DNA of 64,000 nucleotides from Gorsachius magnificus (lineage: Eukaryota; Chordata; Aves; Pelecaniformes; Ardeidae): contig CM067081.1 of NCBI GenBank assembly GCA_034008185.1, positions 107,827,265 through 107,891,264 of the forward strand, read 5' to 3'. The position numbers were made by a program, and so were the translations under genes. A model generated the notes under the pieces. It was not told where the DNA came from, searched no databases, and was given only the letters and a program-made list of their open reading frames with translations. Shown piece after piece: positions 11,134 to 22,973 of the stretch (its first letter is position 1; each line of letters begins with the position of its first letter).

Positions 11134-14100
11134 CATGCATTTTGACTAAGGGCCAAACAATCTTCAGCAGCTTCTCCATGATGTCCTCTTTGAGCCTCCA
11201 GCAAGCAGCAAACCTTCCTGGACAGCAGGTTGTATAGGCAGACAGTGAGCTTCATCCCCCAGAGTAGGGAGTGTCCCACTGCAGTCCCTCACTTCTTCCC
11301 CATGGTGCACTTGTGGGGCTCAGGCACAGCCAGCTCAGGTGTTTCCTACCACTGAATCAAGCATATAACAAACGTATGTATTTCATCTGAACTGACATTC
11401 TAGTCAGAAGACAGAGATGTGTGTCAAACCCTCAGGAAAGACAACTAAAACTCGTGGAAGCAATGCATCCTGATGACTGCCAAAGTCTATAGGACCCTTG
11501 GAGAGATGCCAGGAAGAAATTGGTCGCAATTTGGAGGACTGATCTCTATGCAGCTTCTGGACTTTAGGTTAAACTACACAGCATAAGAAAATCTTTTCTG
11601 CATATGTAGTTGCATCTAGTGTTTGATAGTTGAGCTTCAATACCTTTGCAAAACATTTTCTGTATCAATTTAGAAACAATGTCTACATTGCAGATAACTT
11701 CTTGCTGTTTAAAATTTTATTAGTTTATCTTCACATTTTCTGTTAGACTTATAAATCTTTGACTCCATATTAGACCTGTTTCTAAATAGCAGTAGCTTCT
11801 AGAAAAATTCCAGGATCAAATAGCCCATAATAACAGAGTAATACATACAATTAAAGAAGGGAAAGTAGTACATTTACCCAGAAAGATCAGTTTTGCTGTT
11901 TGCATAAAGTCATATTGGCTCTAATGTTTTGTGTTCTGTAAATTTTTTGGACCATAGGTATTTTGCTCCTCAGCTGAAATAGAAATATTTCACTGCCACT
12001 TTATCCTTCAACCAATAGAAAATCATACATAAAAATAAAGTAATTTTTTACAACAGAAGTGAATATTTTAGGGTTAAATAATTATTACATATTCAGCATG
12101 CTGTCTAACACCCACCCACCTGGTTTTATTGCATGTGATAGAACAAAAGAATTTATCTCTGCACACATGCCTTATCTCACAAAAGACAAAGGGAATTTGC
12201 ATCATTTGGGACCTTGTACATCTTCAGTACAGGGAGATCACTGACTTTTCTGAGTTCTGTGGAATGATGACAATGAAAGATTGGCTACATTACTAACACC
12301 TTCACCCTGAGCATGAGGAGCACCACCTATGAGTGTCAAGCAGTGACGGTTTTGGTTAAAGCGGTGGTGTTCCCACTCCACATGTCATCACAGTGGTTCT
12401 GAACGAGTGGGTCTCTTGGCTTGTGGAAGCTGCTGTAGTCAAAGCTTTGACAGCAACTCCTATGTGAGTCCAACATCCTCTGTATGCTTTGGAAGCTAGA
12501 TGACACTTTAGAGGAGCCTGCTTTTCATTCATGGAAGGCCAGGGGTAGCTCTTCTGTGGGTTTCCATGCATAAAAACTGAAATAAAATGTATTCATCAGT
12601 CAGGGAGTGTCTTAAGATCTTGCAGTGCTGCACTGCTGAAACAGAGTTATCTCTTGCTTGATTTAAATCCTGTCTATCTTAAACCACAATTCACAAGAAT
12701 CTCAGCAGACAACAGCATACATAGGTATTTCATCTTCAGTTGGGTTAGGATGGCAAAATGAAAACTATTTTTGCAGAAAGCAGAAATCAACAAAGCTTGC
12801 CTTTGATTTTTATCCAAAGATTAAGGGTAACACTTAGTAGTAGAAGTTATTTTTTCCTCAACATGCACGATTTTACTGGTATGCCTGGAGATTTTTTAAA
12901 AAAATTAAATACTTCCAAATTGTAGCTCCACAGATTAATTTATTGTTGCCCAGTACAGACATTACAAAATAAACTAAAAATGCAGCCCTTTCTTCTGATT
13001 AGTAATCATCCCTTTCTAAAACCAGAAAGTTTTTTGTTTTTTTTTTTTATCACAAAGAACTATAAAATGCTTGAGATATGGGGTTTAATTAGAGTTCTGA
13101 TTTAACAATCTAACAGTAAAGGCTGCCATTAGTCAAAAGGGGTGATATAGTGGATATAATCTGTAATGTAAGAATATAGAAATTCAGTTGTATTAAAAAA
13201 AAAGAGTTACATTTCTACATGCTACCAGAGATTGTAAACCACTTCCTATACTTGCTTAAATAACAAAAAGTTGAAAGGCAAGTGAAGTTAAGGTACTTAC
13301 GTGACCTCCATTAGCATAATGACACCTTTGAGAGGGACTAAGGTCAATAAAGTGTGCCCCTATCTTTGCCGGTCCACTGACAGCAATAATGAGCAACTTC
13401 TGTGCCTCAGGCAGTATCACTCATCACTCAGTCCATCTACCAGTTTCAATTTATTATTTTCTTGTGGCTGTGAGCAATAGAAATAGGTACCACAAACCAT
13501 GAATTAGGCAATGCTTAAAGTCTTCACAGGGAGTTTCCTTGAATCCTTTTGTGCATTCTTTCTGGCTCAGTGACTACCTAACCTCCCAGATGTAACAACT
13601 GCGATAGATGTGACTGAGGTAGACCTCACTGCAGAGTAATATGAAGCCTAGCATGCATCCAACTACTTCTCAGAGAGGACTGGATTTAAGCTCTCAAAAA
13701 GGAAAGAAGCTGTGTGAATTGATTCCAGGTCTTATGTGACTGATCGAACTTGTAAAATTTTATGGAGTAAGACCAGGGCATAATCCCTTGCCTCCATATC
13801 CACATAGTGGAAAACACAGTTCTATTTATGACATTCACTTTCTGCAGTTAAATACACTATGTATACACTTCAAAGTGAAAGGTGGGTTTTGTGTATTATT
13901 ATTACTTACTTTTTTAAGTAGTCAATATGGAGAAGCAGAAGTTCCCAGATCCAAAGCACCTAAACTGGCCTTTTCAAGGTAGACAATGTAAAAGTTGCCT
14001 AAAAGTGCTCTAGGAATTCCTGCCAGATAAGACTACTAGGGAGAGAACACAGCATTAACCAATGCTAATGTTTTTGAAGGAGGAGACAAGGGGTGACTTA

Positions 14101-15058
14101 TCTGCACTTGTGAACATTGTGAAGCTCTGCACATGTAGATGGAGCTATAAACAAGGAAAAAGAGGGGGAAAAAGATGAAAATAGAGAGAATAGCAGACAT
14201 AGGGTGGTTATAGATTGAGTATAGGAAGGCAAAAAAATACAGACACATATATATGTGAGTTATATATTTGGTTCCATGCAGATGTAATACCATACAATAG
14301 ATCATTTGCGTGAATAATCTTTTAAGAGATAATAGAAACAATTGTTGAAGATTAACGACAAAAAGAAAAATAAATGAGGATAGGAATAGCAAAAGATTCT
14401 GTGCTTTTAAATATTCAGAGATGCTTTTAGAGTTGGACATTATCATTAATTAAAAAAATACATGTCCTATTCTATATTTAATTTATCAATATTTCCCTTA
14501 CAAAGTCAAGACAAGGTTTGGGAGGTCACAGATGTTTAAGATCTTATCTAGACAGAGATTTAATTTTTCATCAACCCTTGGGGATTTTTTTCCAAATTGT
14601 AATACTCTGTGTTCATATAGCACAATCCCTACTTTAAGTTAACTGGCCAGTTGGTGCAAATTCTCAAATGGGCTTTTAAAACGTATTAAGTTCTTTCTGT
14701 TATTTCAGTGTAACTAAGGTTCATGTGTAGTTTTTGTAGTAGATTGGCAGTCTTCCAATTACTTTCCTGTATTGTCTATATTATTCCAGCATTTTATATT
14801 GTAAATCTTCTGTTCTGGAATTTGACTCGACAAAGCTGATTTTGGACCATTTGCCTTTGCACCTTAGAAGAGACATGTACCTTAATCCTTAATAACATAA
14901 AGTGCACTAGGAAGAGAAAAGTATACACCCGCATAACAACAGCCAATTGAAAAGCCTATTACAGCAAATCTGGAAAAAAAAGTACATCCTCTAGACTGTA
15001 CTCAATGTAGCAAAGGCAAGAATCTCAGACAGACCCAGATGAATCTCCATCTTTTATT
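11134..15058. other. Unique intergenic sequence with two GC-richer patches
   Basis: No exon or known transposon was recognised. Two patches stand out as less AT-rich than their surroundings: about 11150-11345, directly beyond the CR1 fragment, and about 12340-12570. Neither gives a protein I can name in any frame. A 136-codon minus-strand frame at 14036-14446 is rich in Phe, Leu and Ile because of the AT-rich DNA and is not considered a gene. Confidence 0.5.
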
Positions 15059-16808
15059 GGATGTGGGGGGAAACAGAGACACAAAGGCCGAGGATAAGAC
15101 TGAGGTACTTAATGCCTTCTTTGCCTCAGTCTTTAATAGTCAGACCAGTAGTTCTGGGGTATCCAGCCCCCTGAGCTGGAAGACAAGAATCGGGAGCAGA
15201 ATGAAGCCCCCATAATCTAAGCAGAAATGGTTAGTGACCTGCTACACCACTTAGATACACACAAGTCTACAGGGCTGGATGAGATCCACACCAGAGTACT
15301 GAGAGAGCTGGCGGAGAAGCTTGCCAAGCCACTCTCCATCGTTTAACAGCAGTCCCAGCTAACTGGGGACGTCCCAGATGACTGGAGGTTAGAAAATGTG
15401 ATGCCCATCTACAAGAAGGGCGGGAAGAAGGATCTGGGCAGCTACAAGCCAGTCAGCCTGACCTTGGTACTGAGGAATATTATGGAGCTGATCATCCTGA
15501 GTGCCATCACACGGCACATATGGGACAAACAAGTTATCAGGCCCAGTCAGCATGGCTTTAGGAAAGGAAGGTCCTGCTTGTGTAACCTGATCTCCTTCTA
15601 TGACAAGGTGACCCACTTAGTGGATGAGGGAACAGTTGTGGATGTTGTTTACCGAGGCTTTAGTAAAGTCTTTGACACTGTCTCCCACAGCATTCTCCTG
15701 GAGAAACTGGCTGCCCATGGCTTCGATGGACGTACTCTTCACTGGGTAAAAAACTGTCTGTATGGCCAGGCCATAAAAGTTGTGGTGAATGGAGTTAAAT
15801 CCAGTTGGTGGCCAGTCACACGTGGTTGTGACCACTTGTCACAGGGCTCAGGGGTCTGTATTTGGGCCAGTTTTGTCACATATTTTTATCAAAGATCTGG
15901 ACGAGGGGATCGAGTGCACCCTCAGTAAGTTTGCAGACGACACCAAGTTGAGCGGGAATGTTGATCTGCCTGAGGGTACACAGGCTCTACAGAGGGACCC
16001 AGACAGGCTGGATTGATGGGCCAAGGCCAACTGTATGAGGTTCAACAAGGCCAAGTGCCAGGTCCTGCATTTGGGTCACAATAGCCCCATGCAATGTTAC
16101 AGCCTTGGGGAAGAATGTCTGGAAAACTGCCTAGCGGAAAGGGACCTGGGGGTGTTGGTTGACATCTGGCTGAATGAGACAGCCAAGAAGGCTAATAGCA
16201 TCCTGGCTTGTATCAGGAATAGTGTGGCCAGCAGGAGTAGGAAAGTGATTGTCCCCCTGTATTCGGCACTGGTGAGGTTGCCCCTCACATACTGTGTTCA
16301 GTTTTGGCCCCTCACTATAAGAAAGACGTTGCATTGCTGGAACATGTCCAGAGGAGATCAACAAAGCTGGTGAGGACTGTGGTGCACAAGTCTTATGAGG
16401 AGCGGCTGAGGGAACTGAGTTTGTTTAGCCTGGAGAAGAGGAGGCTGAGGGGAGACCTTATCACCCTCTACAACTACCTGAAAGGAGGCTGTAGCGAGGT
16501 GGGTGTTGGTCTCTTCTCCCAAGTAACAAGTGATGAGAATAGGATGCGAGGAAATGGCCTCAAGTTGTGCCAGGGGAGGTTTTGATTGGATATTAGGAGA
16601 AATTTCTTCACTGAAAATGTTGTCGAGCATTGGAACAGGCTGCCCAGGGAAGTGGTCGAGTCCCCATCCTTGGAGGTATTTAAAAGACGGGTAGACGAGG
16701 TGCCTAGAGACATGGTTCAGTAGTGGACTTAGAAGTGTTAGATTTATGTTTGGACCTGATGATCTTAAAGGTCTTTTCCAACCTTAATGATTCTATGATT
16801 CTATGATT
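15059..16808 (+). mobile_element. CR1 LINE, 5'-truncated, reaching the 3' octamer tail
   Basis: A plus-strand CR1 of about 1.75 kb. It begins within ORF2 between the endonuclease and reverse transcriptase domains, passes through the reverse transcriptase and the C-terminal domain, and ends in the 3' untranslated region GATGATCTTAAAGGTCTTTT followed by ATTCTATG-type octamers at about 16790-16808. Truncation at the 5' end and lack of a clear target duplication are normal for CR1. The 3' end abuts an LTR remnant of another family, so the right flank has been rearranged or was itself an insertion target. Confidence 0.93.
15398..16590 (+). pseudogene. Broken CR1 ORF2 (reverse transcriptase and C-terminal domain)
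   Basis: The CR1 polyprotein would copy CR1 RNA at nicked chromosomal targets. At least four frames must be combined to follow it. The first (15398-15928) carries the fingers and palm, with recognisable FRKGRSCLCNL and a degraded YRGFSKVFDTVSHSILL motif A region. The second (about 15789-16016) carries the catalytic [11 protein letters not shown] motif C. The third (16035-16373) carries [13 protein letters not shown] and the [10 protein letters not shown] block. The fourth (16304-16585) carries the [19 protein letters not shown]-terminal region. The FADD catalytic pair is intact, but frameshifts and stops separate every domain, so no functional product is possible. Confidence 0.9.
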
Positions 16809-17535
16809 CAGTTAGTGGCATGGACAAAACAGATTCAGTTTTGGGGAAATTAATCCAATGTACTGGCAATTAGAGTAGGATAGTGAGAAATAAAACCAAA
16901 ACTAAAACCACCTTCCCTCCACCCCCTTCTTCTCAGTCTCAACTGCATTTCTTATTCTTCTACCTCCTCCCTCCCAAGCAGCACAGGGGGATGGGGAATG
17001 GGAGCTGCAGTCAGTTCATAACACTTCATTTCTGTCACTCCTTCCTCCTCATGCTCTTCCTCTATTGCAGAATGGGCTTCTTACCATCGGATACAGTCCT
17101 TCACAAACCCAATGAGGGTCCTCCCCACAGGCTGCAGATTTTTAAGAAATGCTCTGGTATGGGAGAATATTTCTAGTAGGGAAATACCTACCTCACTGTG
17201 TTCTTCTTCATGGGCGGCACAGGAATTTTTGCTCCAGCACCTGGAACACCTCCTCCCCCTCCTTCTTCACTGACCTTAGTGTCTGTAGGGTTGTTTCTCT
17301 TACATATTCTCAATCCTCTCTCTGGGCTACTGTGCCTCATTTTTTACCCTTTCCTAAATACGTTATCACAGAGGGGCCACCAGCATCGTTGATAAGCTCA
17401 GCTTTGGCCAGAAGTGGGCTCATCTTGGAGCCAGCCAGCATTGGCTCTGTCGGACATGGGGGAAGCTTCTGGTGTCTTTTCGCAGAAGCCACCCCTGCAG
17501 CCCCTGCCCAAACCTTGTCATGTAAACCCAATACA
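16809..17535 (-). mobile_element. LTR of the second family, 3'-truncated
   Basis: Minus-strand LTR-like sequence sharing ordered blocks with the complete elements at 53.3 and 56.6 kb. These are the A-rich then CCTTCCCTCCACCCC block, AGCAGCACAGGGGGATGGG, CTGGAACACCTCCTCCCC, the TATA-like region beside TACGTTATCACAGAGG, and the terminal AACCCAATACA at 17535. The element's 3' end is missing, and sequence begins directly after the CR1 tail. It is a diverged relic. Class assignment is uncertain because no internal region was found. Confidence 0.75.
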
Positions 17536-18057
17536 CTCCCTATGTTGTCAGCTTCCTCTAGACACTTTTCTCCAGTTTCAAACCTGGGTTTAGCTGGTTG
17601 CAACTAGGAAAAGATGCTCATGTAAAAATACCTTGCTATATAATGCAACAAAAATAAAGCAATATAAAAGTTACTTTATCTCAATGTGTATTCTGAGAAA
17701 TTCTTATTCTCATTCTTGTCCATTTTTATTCTTTGGTTTAGCGCTACTCTCAGATGGACAAACACCAATAAGTCAAGGTTCTCAGATACCTGCCTGACTT
17801 ACAATAGTTTATTAAGATGACTAGCTATTAAGATATAGGACTGCCACTGCAGAACTTTTGTGGTACAGCTTGTGTGGTTGTATAGAACAAAACTCAGACA
17901 CATAATTAATTAGTTGTCTGAATGCAATGGAACAGTGACATTTCATACACCCTTATCAATCTTGGTATCTTGGAGATCCCCCTGCTTTCAGTTACTTATA
18001 TCACATCTCTGATGGAAGCACTTCCCAGTCCTGTGCAGAAGGAATACCAACCTATTA

Positions 18058-18101
18058 AACCTATTAAAGGTCTTTTACAGCTTAAATGATTCTATGATTC
18101 C
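18058..18101 (+). mobile_element. CR1 LINE 3' tail only
   Basis: Only about 44 bp: TATTAAAGGTCTTTTACAGC, then ATGATTCTATGATTCC, which matches the extreme 3' end of CR1. It is a severely 5'-truncated insertion. Confidence 0.65.
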
Positions 18102-19562
18102 ATTTCCTAATTTTTCCCCACTTTTCCTTATTTCAGCTTCTACCCACAAACTATGATTTCTGTCCACCCTTTGTTCTAACCAATGACATACAAAGTCACT
18201 TATGGTGAGACTGTATGAGTAGCACACAAGCAGCTCCCCAGTTTTCTCTAATAAAGACCAAAAAAAAAAAAAAAAGACAATACTTGAAATAAGTGCTTAG
18301 ATGCCCAGAAAATTAGGTAGCACATGACTTATCTTCTGGAAGACAATGAGAAGAGATTATGGAAGAAGTGAAATGTTTTGTCAGGGTTCCCATGGAAACT
18401 TAAATAGGTGCAATAACAACTGTTTAAATTTTGTCAACTTTCCTAAGAACATCAAGTTGAATCCTGCTAACAGCCAAGGCCAAAAACCTCCTGGGCTTGT
18501 CAAAATAGTTCTCAGTCAGCCTCAGTGGTCAACCTGCCAGTCTACGCCTAAGAACAAGAAAGGATCAGCTTTGCTGTGAGGCAAGAGACAGACAAATTAT
18601 AAGGGAAAAAGACAAGGAGTATGCAAAAGCAGGCCCAAGACAATAATTTTGCTGGAGATTGTGCTAAAAAATTATTTGTACAAGCATCACGACTACCAGT
18701 GTTGTCAGAACCCAGCTATATCCTTCCTCCCACAGTGAACTCTGCTTTCTGAAAGCAACAGCTCCCTCCACAGGCTCTTGTCCAGAAGCCTGGTTCATAA
18801 CCCAGGATGAGGAGAATGATGAGTTCTGAAACTCTCACCCTGTTATTCAGGCATGACATTTCCATTAGGCACAGAATAATTACTGTAAGTGTAAGTCTTC
18901 ATCTTCCTGTAGTTCAGGACGTAATCTTGTATGTCTGACTCTCACTGCTATAAAATTTGAACAACTTTGTTTATAGTGTGTCAATCCAAAGTTTGGCTTG
19001 CTTTGCCTTTTCTTGTTCTGACTGACAGTTTGTGTATCTAATATCATTAGTAACTCCACTGTTTTCTAAAGCAGTAATTTTCCTAAAAGGAGAATAAAGT
19101 TTCATTGGAAATTTTTCACATATTTTCATAGAGGATTACAGAAAAAAAGTATTTGAAATTGTATAGTGTATTAAGAGGAAATGTTTAATATGACAAGATC
19201 TCTACAGTTAATATACAGTATAATATACCACACCATACAAAATACAGTAAGCTCTTATATCACAAGGTAGACATTGCTCAGCATTTTCATGGCTGTTAGA
19301 TATCTCCATTTCCCTCTCAGCCTTCCAAATATACCCTACTGTGATTTTAGAGCTACTTTAGCTATAGCAAACTAGGCTTTTCATCTATCTAAATGTTCAG
19401 TAAAGGATTTAATTAACCAAGGAAGCCAAGAAAAAGACTAAGCTCAGGAACCCTTGCGTTCAGAAAACACTGAATGCTAAATTCCATTTTTAATTAGCAA
19501 AACCAGCTGTTAGTTTCTGAAAACTCTCCACTTTTCCTCTAGTCCATGTTATATAAGTGTTT

Positions 19563-19604
19563 GTGAATCTGTGACAGTAGTGAATCCGTGACAGTAGTGA
19601 ATCC
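19563..19604. repeat. 17-bp tandem repeat, about 2.5 units
   Basis: GTGAATCTGTGACAGTA is followed by the same unit with one T-to-C change and then a partial third copy. It is a recent local duplication; no function can be inferred. Confidence 0.9.
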
Positions 19605-19734
19605 ATAGTAATCAATGTAGCCTCAAGGTACGCTGAAGAAATAGGTTTCACAGAGCTATAAAACTAGAGAATTGTCATACAAGTTCCCAAAGGTGTCTTC
19701 ACTATAATCCGAGAACTATGAACTTGTAAAGTTA

Positions 19735-20737
19735 TCAGTAAATACCCGAAGGCATTCTTTTCATTATTGTGTTTTTGTTATATTCTTTAAGATTTGGTTT
19801 ATCCCCAAATTTCTTCAAGTACAGCATCAAAACCACACCCCTCGCTCCCCCCTCTCCCCCCAGTCCTACTGGTACACCATAAGCAGAGCAGCATAAATAC
19901 CTCCTGTCCTCATTTTGGATGGGTTTTGATGCACACATCAGGTCTTTGAGAAAAGTAGTCCTACAAATGGGTTTGCCTTTGCCTGAGGCAGGAATAACCC
20001 AGACTGTCTTCCCCAGTGTATTTTTTATGTGTGCTACAGGTACTTTATCCCCTTTTACAATATGTAAAGACTTTTAATTGGGCAGGGCCAGCTGGATTGG
20101 CAGATTTGCTTAGGGACACAGTTTAGTGGTGGGATGGCAGTGTTAGGTTAATGGTTGAACTTGATGATCTTAAAGGTCTTTTCCAACCTAAAGGATTCTA
20201 TGATTCTATGATTCTATCCCCTAGTCTTGATTAACGAGGTTGCTTTTGCTAAATGTGTATCCCAATGTTTGAATGTTCCACCACCCATTGCTTGTAGTCT
20301 TTAACAGCCTATTATATCATTCAGTTTCCCTAGAGGGTGGTGCATGATAAGGGATGTGATATACCCATGTGGTGCCATGCTCATTGGCCCATGTGCCTAT
20401 GAGGCTGTTTCAGAAATGAGTCATATTGTCTGACTCAATTCTTTCTGGGGTGCCATGCCGCCATAGGACTTGCGTCTCAAGGCCCAGGACAGTGCTCCTG
20501 ACAGTGGCATGGGGCACAGGGCATGTTTCCAGCCATCTGGTAGTTGCTTCCACCATGGTGAGCACATGGCACTTGTCTTGGGACTGTGCTATAATCAATC
20601 TGCCAGGACTCCCCATATTTATATTTCAGCCATTGTCTTCCATACCAGAGAGGCTTTAACCACTTGGCTTGCTTGATTGCAGCACATGTTTCACATTCAT
20701 GGACAACCTGTGCTATAGTGTCCATAGTCAAGTTCAC
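19735..20737 (-). pseudogene. ERVL integrase remnant, split by a CR1 insertion
   Basis: Integrase joins viral DNA to host DNA. Minus-strand frames show the zinc-finger end with HECETCAAIKQAK (about 20660-20700). Next come the core with WQIDY (first catalytic Asp) and, in another frame, GLETQVLWRHGTPERIESDN (second catalytic Asp) at about 20410-20480. The C-terminal part resumes below the CR1 insertion with KSLHIVKGDKVPVAHIKNTL (about 20020-20080) and runs on to about 19735. Frames change at least twice, and a 137-bp CR1 tail sits inside the gene. It is non-functional. Confidence 0.85.
20081..20217 (+). mobile_element. CR1 LINE 3' end inserted into ERVL integrase
   Basis: Plus-strand CR1 3' untranslated region with GATGATCTTAAAGGTCTTTT, then CCAACC and three ATTCTATG-type octamers ending near 20217. 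It is flanked on both sides by minus-strand ERVL integrase sequence, so CR1 retrotransposed into an already fixed ERVL copy. The exact left edge is uncertain by about 10 bp. Confidence 0.88.
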
Positions 20738-20845
20738 CCCTCGATCATGAGCCCATCTGTATGCTGCATCTCTTTCTTGATGGCCTGAGCTATAAATAGT
20801 TTGCCCCTATGCTGCCAGTCCAGATCCACCTGAACCACTTCAGTC

Positions 20846-21640
20846 TTAGCACCCTGATCCCCCTGCTGGTCTTTCTGAAAGTTCTTCAGTGGCCCAACTC
20901 TTAGGTACATGAGCATCTACATGATGTACCTTTACAATCAGGTTGTCTATCCGAGCAGCAATATCGTGCCATGATTCAGCAGCCCAGATGGGTTTGCCTC
21001 TGTGCTTCCAGTTATGCTGCTTCCATTGTTGCAACCACCCCCACAGGGCATTTGCCCCCACCCATGAATCAGTATAGAGACAGACCACTGGGTATTTTTC
21101 TTGTTCAGCAATATCTAGAGCCAGCTGGATGGTTTTCACCTCTGCAAACTGACTCCATTCACCTCCTTCAGCAGTTTCTGCAATTTGTTGTATAGGACTC
21201 CATAGAGAAGCCTTCCACCCCCGATACTTTCCCACAAGACAACAGGACCCATCAGTGAATAGGGCATATTGCTTCTCATTTTCTGGCAATTTATTATACA
21301 GTGGGGTCTCTTCAACACATGTCACCTCCTCCTCTGGTGATATTCTGAAATCTTTGCCTCCTGCCCAGTCCATGATCACTTCCAAGATTCCTGGGCTATT
21401 GGGGTTTCCTATTCGAGCCTGTTGTGTGATCAGTGAGACCCACTTATTCCACTCAGCACCAGTTGCATGATGTGTACAGGGGATCCTCCCTTTGAACATC
21501 CAGCCCAGCACCACCAGTTGGGGTGCCAGGAGGAGCTGTACCAACTCCTTCCGAAGCAGCTTGAACCCCTTCATATGCTGCCGATAGCTCTTCTTCAGCT
21601 GGAGTACAACGGGCCTTGGACCCTCTATCCCCGACTCCAA
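20846..21640 (-). pseudogene. ERVL pol: connection and RNase H domains
   Basis: A 264-codon minus-strand open frame. Residues about 1-120 are the RT-connection region, with VVLGWMFKGRIPCTHHATGA. RNase H begins at about residue 124 with YALFTDGSC (Asp130), continues with the AEVKTIQLALDIAE helix (catalytic Glu), CLYTDSW (Asp), and VHHVDAHVPKS near the end. RNase H degrades the RNA strand of the RNA-DNA hybrid during reverse transcription. All four acidic positions seem present, making this the best-preserved domain of the element. It is out of frame with the RT segment upstream and the integrase downstream, so it is a dead relic. Confidence 0.87.
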
Positions 21641-21804
21641 AACCCTAGGGGTCGTCCTCCAGTCTCCCCTGATGCTTTCTGCCAGAGGCTCCAGGTAGGG
21701 CCATTCTCCCTGGCTGCATTCTTACATCTTGCCCTGCCCGGACTGGCCCAAGGGCCACTGCATGAACTGTCTCCTGTTTAGTTTGCTCAAAGGCTTGTCA
21801 TTGT

Positions 21805-22503
21805 TCAGGGCCCCATCTGAAACTGTTCTTCTTCCAGGTCACTTGGTAGAGAGGGCTTATGATCAGGCTGTAATTTGGAATATGCATTCTCCAAAACCCC
21901 AAAATGCATAAGAATGCTTGTGTTTCCTTTTTTGCTAGTTGGTGGAGGCATGGCTGTTATTTTGTTGATCACATCCATTGGGATCTGGTGATGTCCATCT
22001 TGCCATTTGATTCCTAAAAACTGGATCTTCTGTGCAGGGCCCTTGGCCTTACTTTGTTTTATGGCAAAACTGGCTTCCAGAAGGATCTGGACTATTTTCT
22101 TCCCTTTCTCAAAAACTTCTGTTTCTGTGCTGCCCCACACAATGATGTCATCAATGTATTGCAGGTTTTCTGGATCCTCACCCTGTTCCAGTGCAGCCTG
22201 GATCAGTCCCTGGCAAGTGGTAGGGCTGTGTTTCCACTCCTGGGGAAGTTGATTCCATCTGTACTGGACACCCCTCCGTGTGAAAGCAAACTGTGGCCTG
22301 CACTGTGCTGCCAAAGGGATTGAGAATAATTCATTAGTGATAACAGTTGTGGCATACCACTTGTCTGCCTTTGACTCCAATTCATATTGAAGTTCTAGCA
22401 TGGCTGGCACAGCAGCACTCAGCAGTGGCGTGACTTCATTCAGGCCACGATAGTCTACTCTACTGTCAGTCTCCACTCTCCATTTGATTTTCACACTGGC
22501 CAT
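21805..22503 (-). pseudogene. ERVL pol: reverse transcriptase domain
   Basis: A 232-codon minus-strand frame with VDYRGLNEVTPLLSAAVPAM near the start (residues about 16-34), QFAFTRRGVQYRWNQLPQEW (71-90), the catalytic LQYIDDIIVWG (YIDD at 116-119), and KIQFLGIKWQDG further on. Motif A reads ATTVITNELF and lacks the expected first catalytic Asp, so the enzyme would be inactive even if expressed. Upstream sequence to about 22714 looks like more of the same element but contains stops; its identity (late gag or pre-RT) was not settled. Confidence 0.88.
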
Positions 22504-22739
22504 TTGGGACTGTTAAAGGGTGAGCGAGTCTTGCTGCTTGCTCCTTGTCTCTCCAGTCAATGAATGCTGCTGTGCTTTGTACCAACTTCGCTACATGGGT
22601 CATGTGTATTTGACTTCATCGGTTTGGAATCATAAATCATATCCAGCAAGGCTAATTCTTGTAGGTACTGCATACTTCTCTCCATGGTGTCCTACTTTCC
22701 TGGGTGACATATAACATCTGGCATCAAATGGGAGCCAGC

Positions 22740-22922
22740 TTTCTCAAAGGGGAAAGAGGGTCTTTGCCCAGGAGCTTACGGGGCTCATTGACAGGGCTTT
22801 AAACTAGATGTGAAGGGGGAAGGGGAACCTATCGGGCTTGCCAGTGACAGGCTAGGGGATGATATGCAATGGTTAGAGGGACAGGGGGCTAGTATGAGCC
22901 TGGACAGAAATGCCTTGGGATG
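22740..22922 (+). mobile_element. CR1 LINE 5'-region fragment
   Basis: The words ACAGGGCTTTAAACTAGATG, GAAGGGGGAAGGGG and GGGCTTGCCAGTGACAGGCT resemble the region near the 5' end of longer avian CR1 elements, upstream of ORF2. It is plus strand and is cut off at 22922 by the ERVL-type LTR, which appears to have inserted into it. The rest of this CR1 was not found on the other side. Confidence 0.55.
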
Positions 22923-22973
22923 TGTCCTGGTTTTGGCTGGAATAGAGTTAATTGTCTTCCTAGTAGCTGGTAT

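Larger units (their letters stand above)
17536..19734. other. Unique intergenic sequence
   Basis: It contains a tiny CR1 tail, an A-run near 18.26 kb and a 17-bp tandem duplication (listed separately). No gene was recognised. Confidence 0.5.
19735..22714 (-). mobile_element. ERVL-type endogenous retrovirus, internal pol remnant
   Basis: On the minus strand, from high to low coordinates, come a pre-RT segment, reverse transcriptase, connection, RNase H and integrase, in normal pol order over about 3 kb. The integrase end is split by a CR1 tail at 20081-20217. The pol type (YIDD motif, RNase H and then integrase with an HHCC finger, no dUTPase in the visible part) fits the ERVL (class III) group of birds. 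No LTR was found at either end in the same orientation. The ERVL LTR and gag to the right point the other way, so this is either a separate element or one arm of an inversion. Confidence 0.85.

Noticed and set aside
12340..12580. Possible processed pseudogene or transposase fragment on the minus strand
   Set aside because: One frame looked protein-like, but I could not match it to any family and it contains stops.
14036..14446. 136-codon minus-strand frame rich in Phe, Leu and Ile that resembles a membrane protein
   Set aside because: The composition follows from A/T-rich DNA; there is no recognisable family, signal or supporting context.
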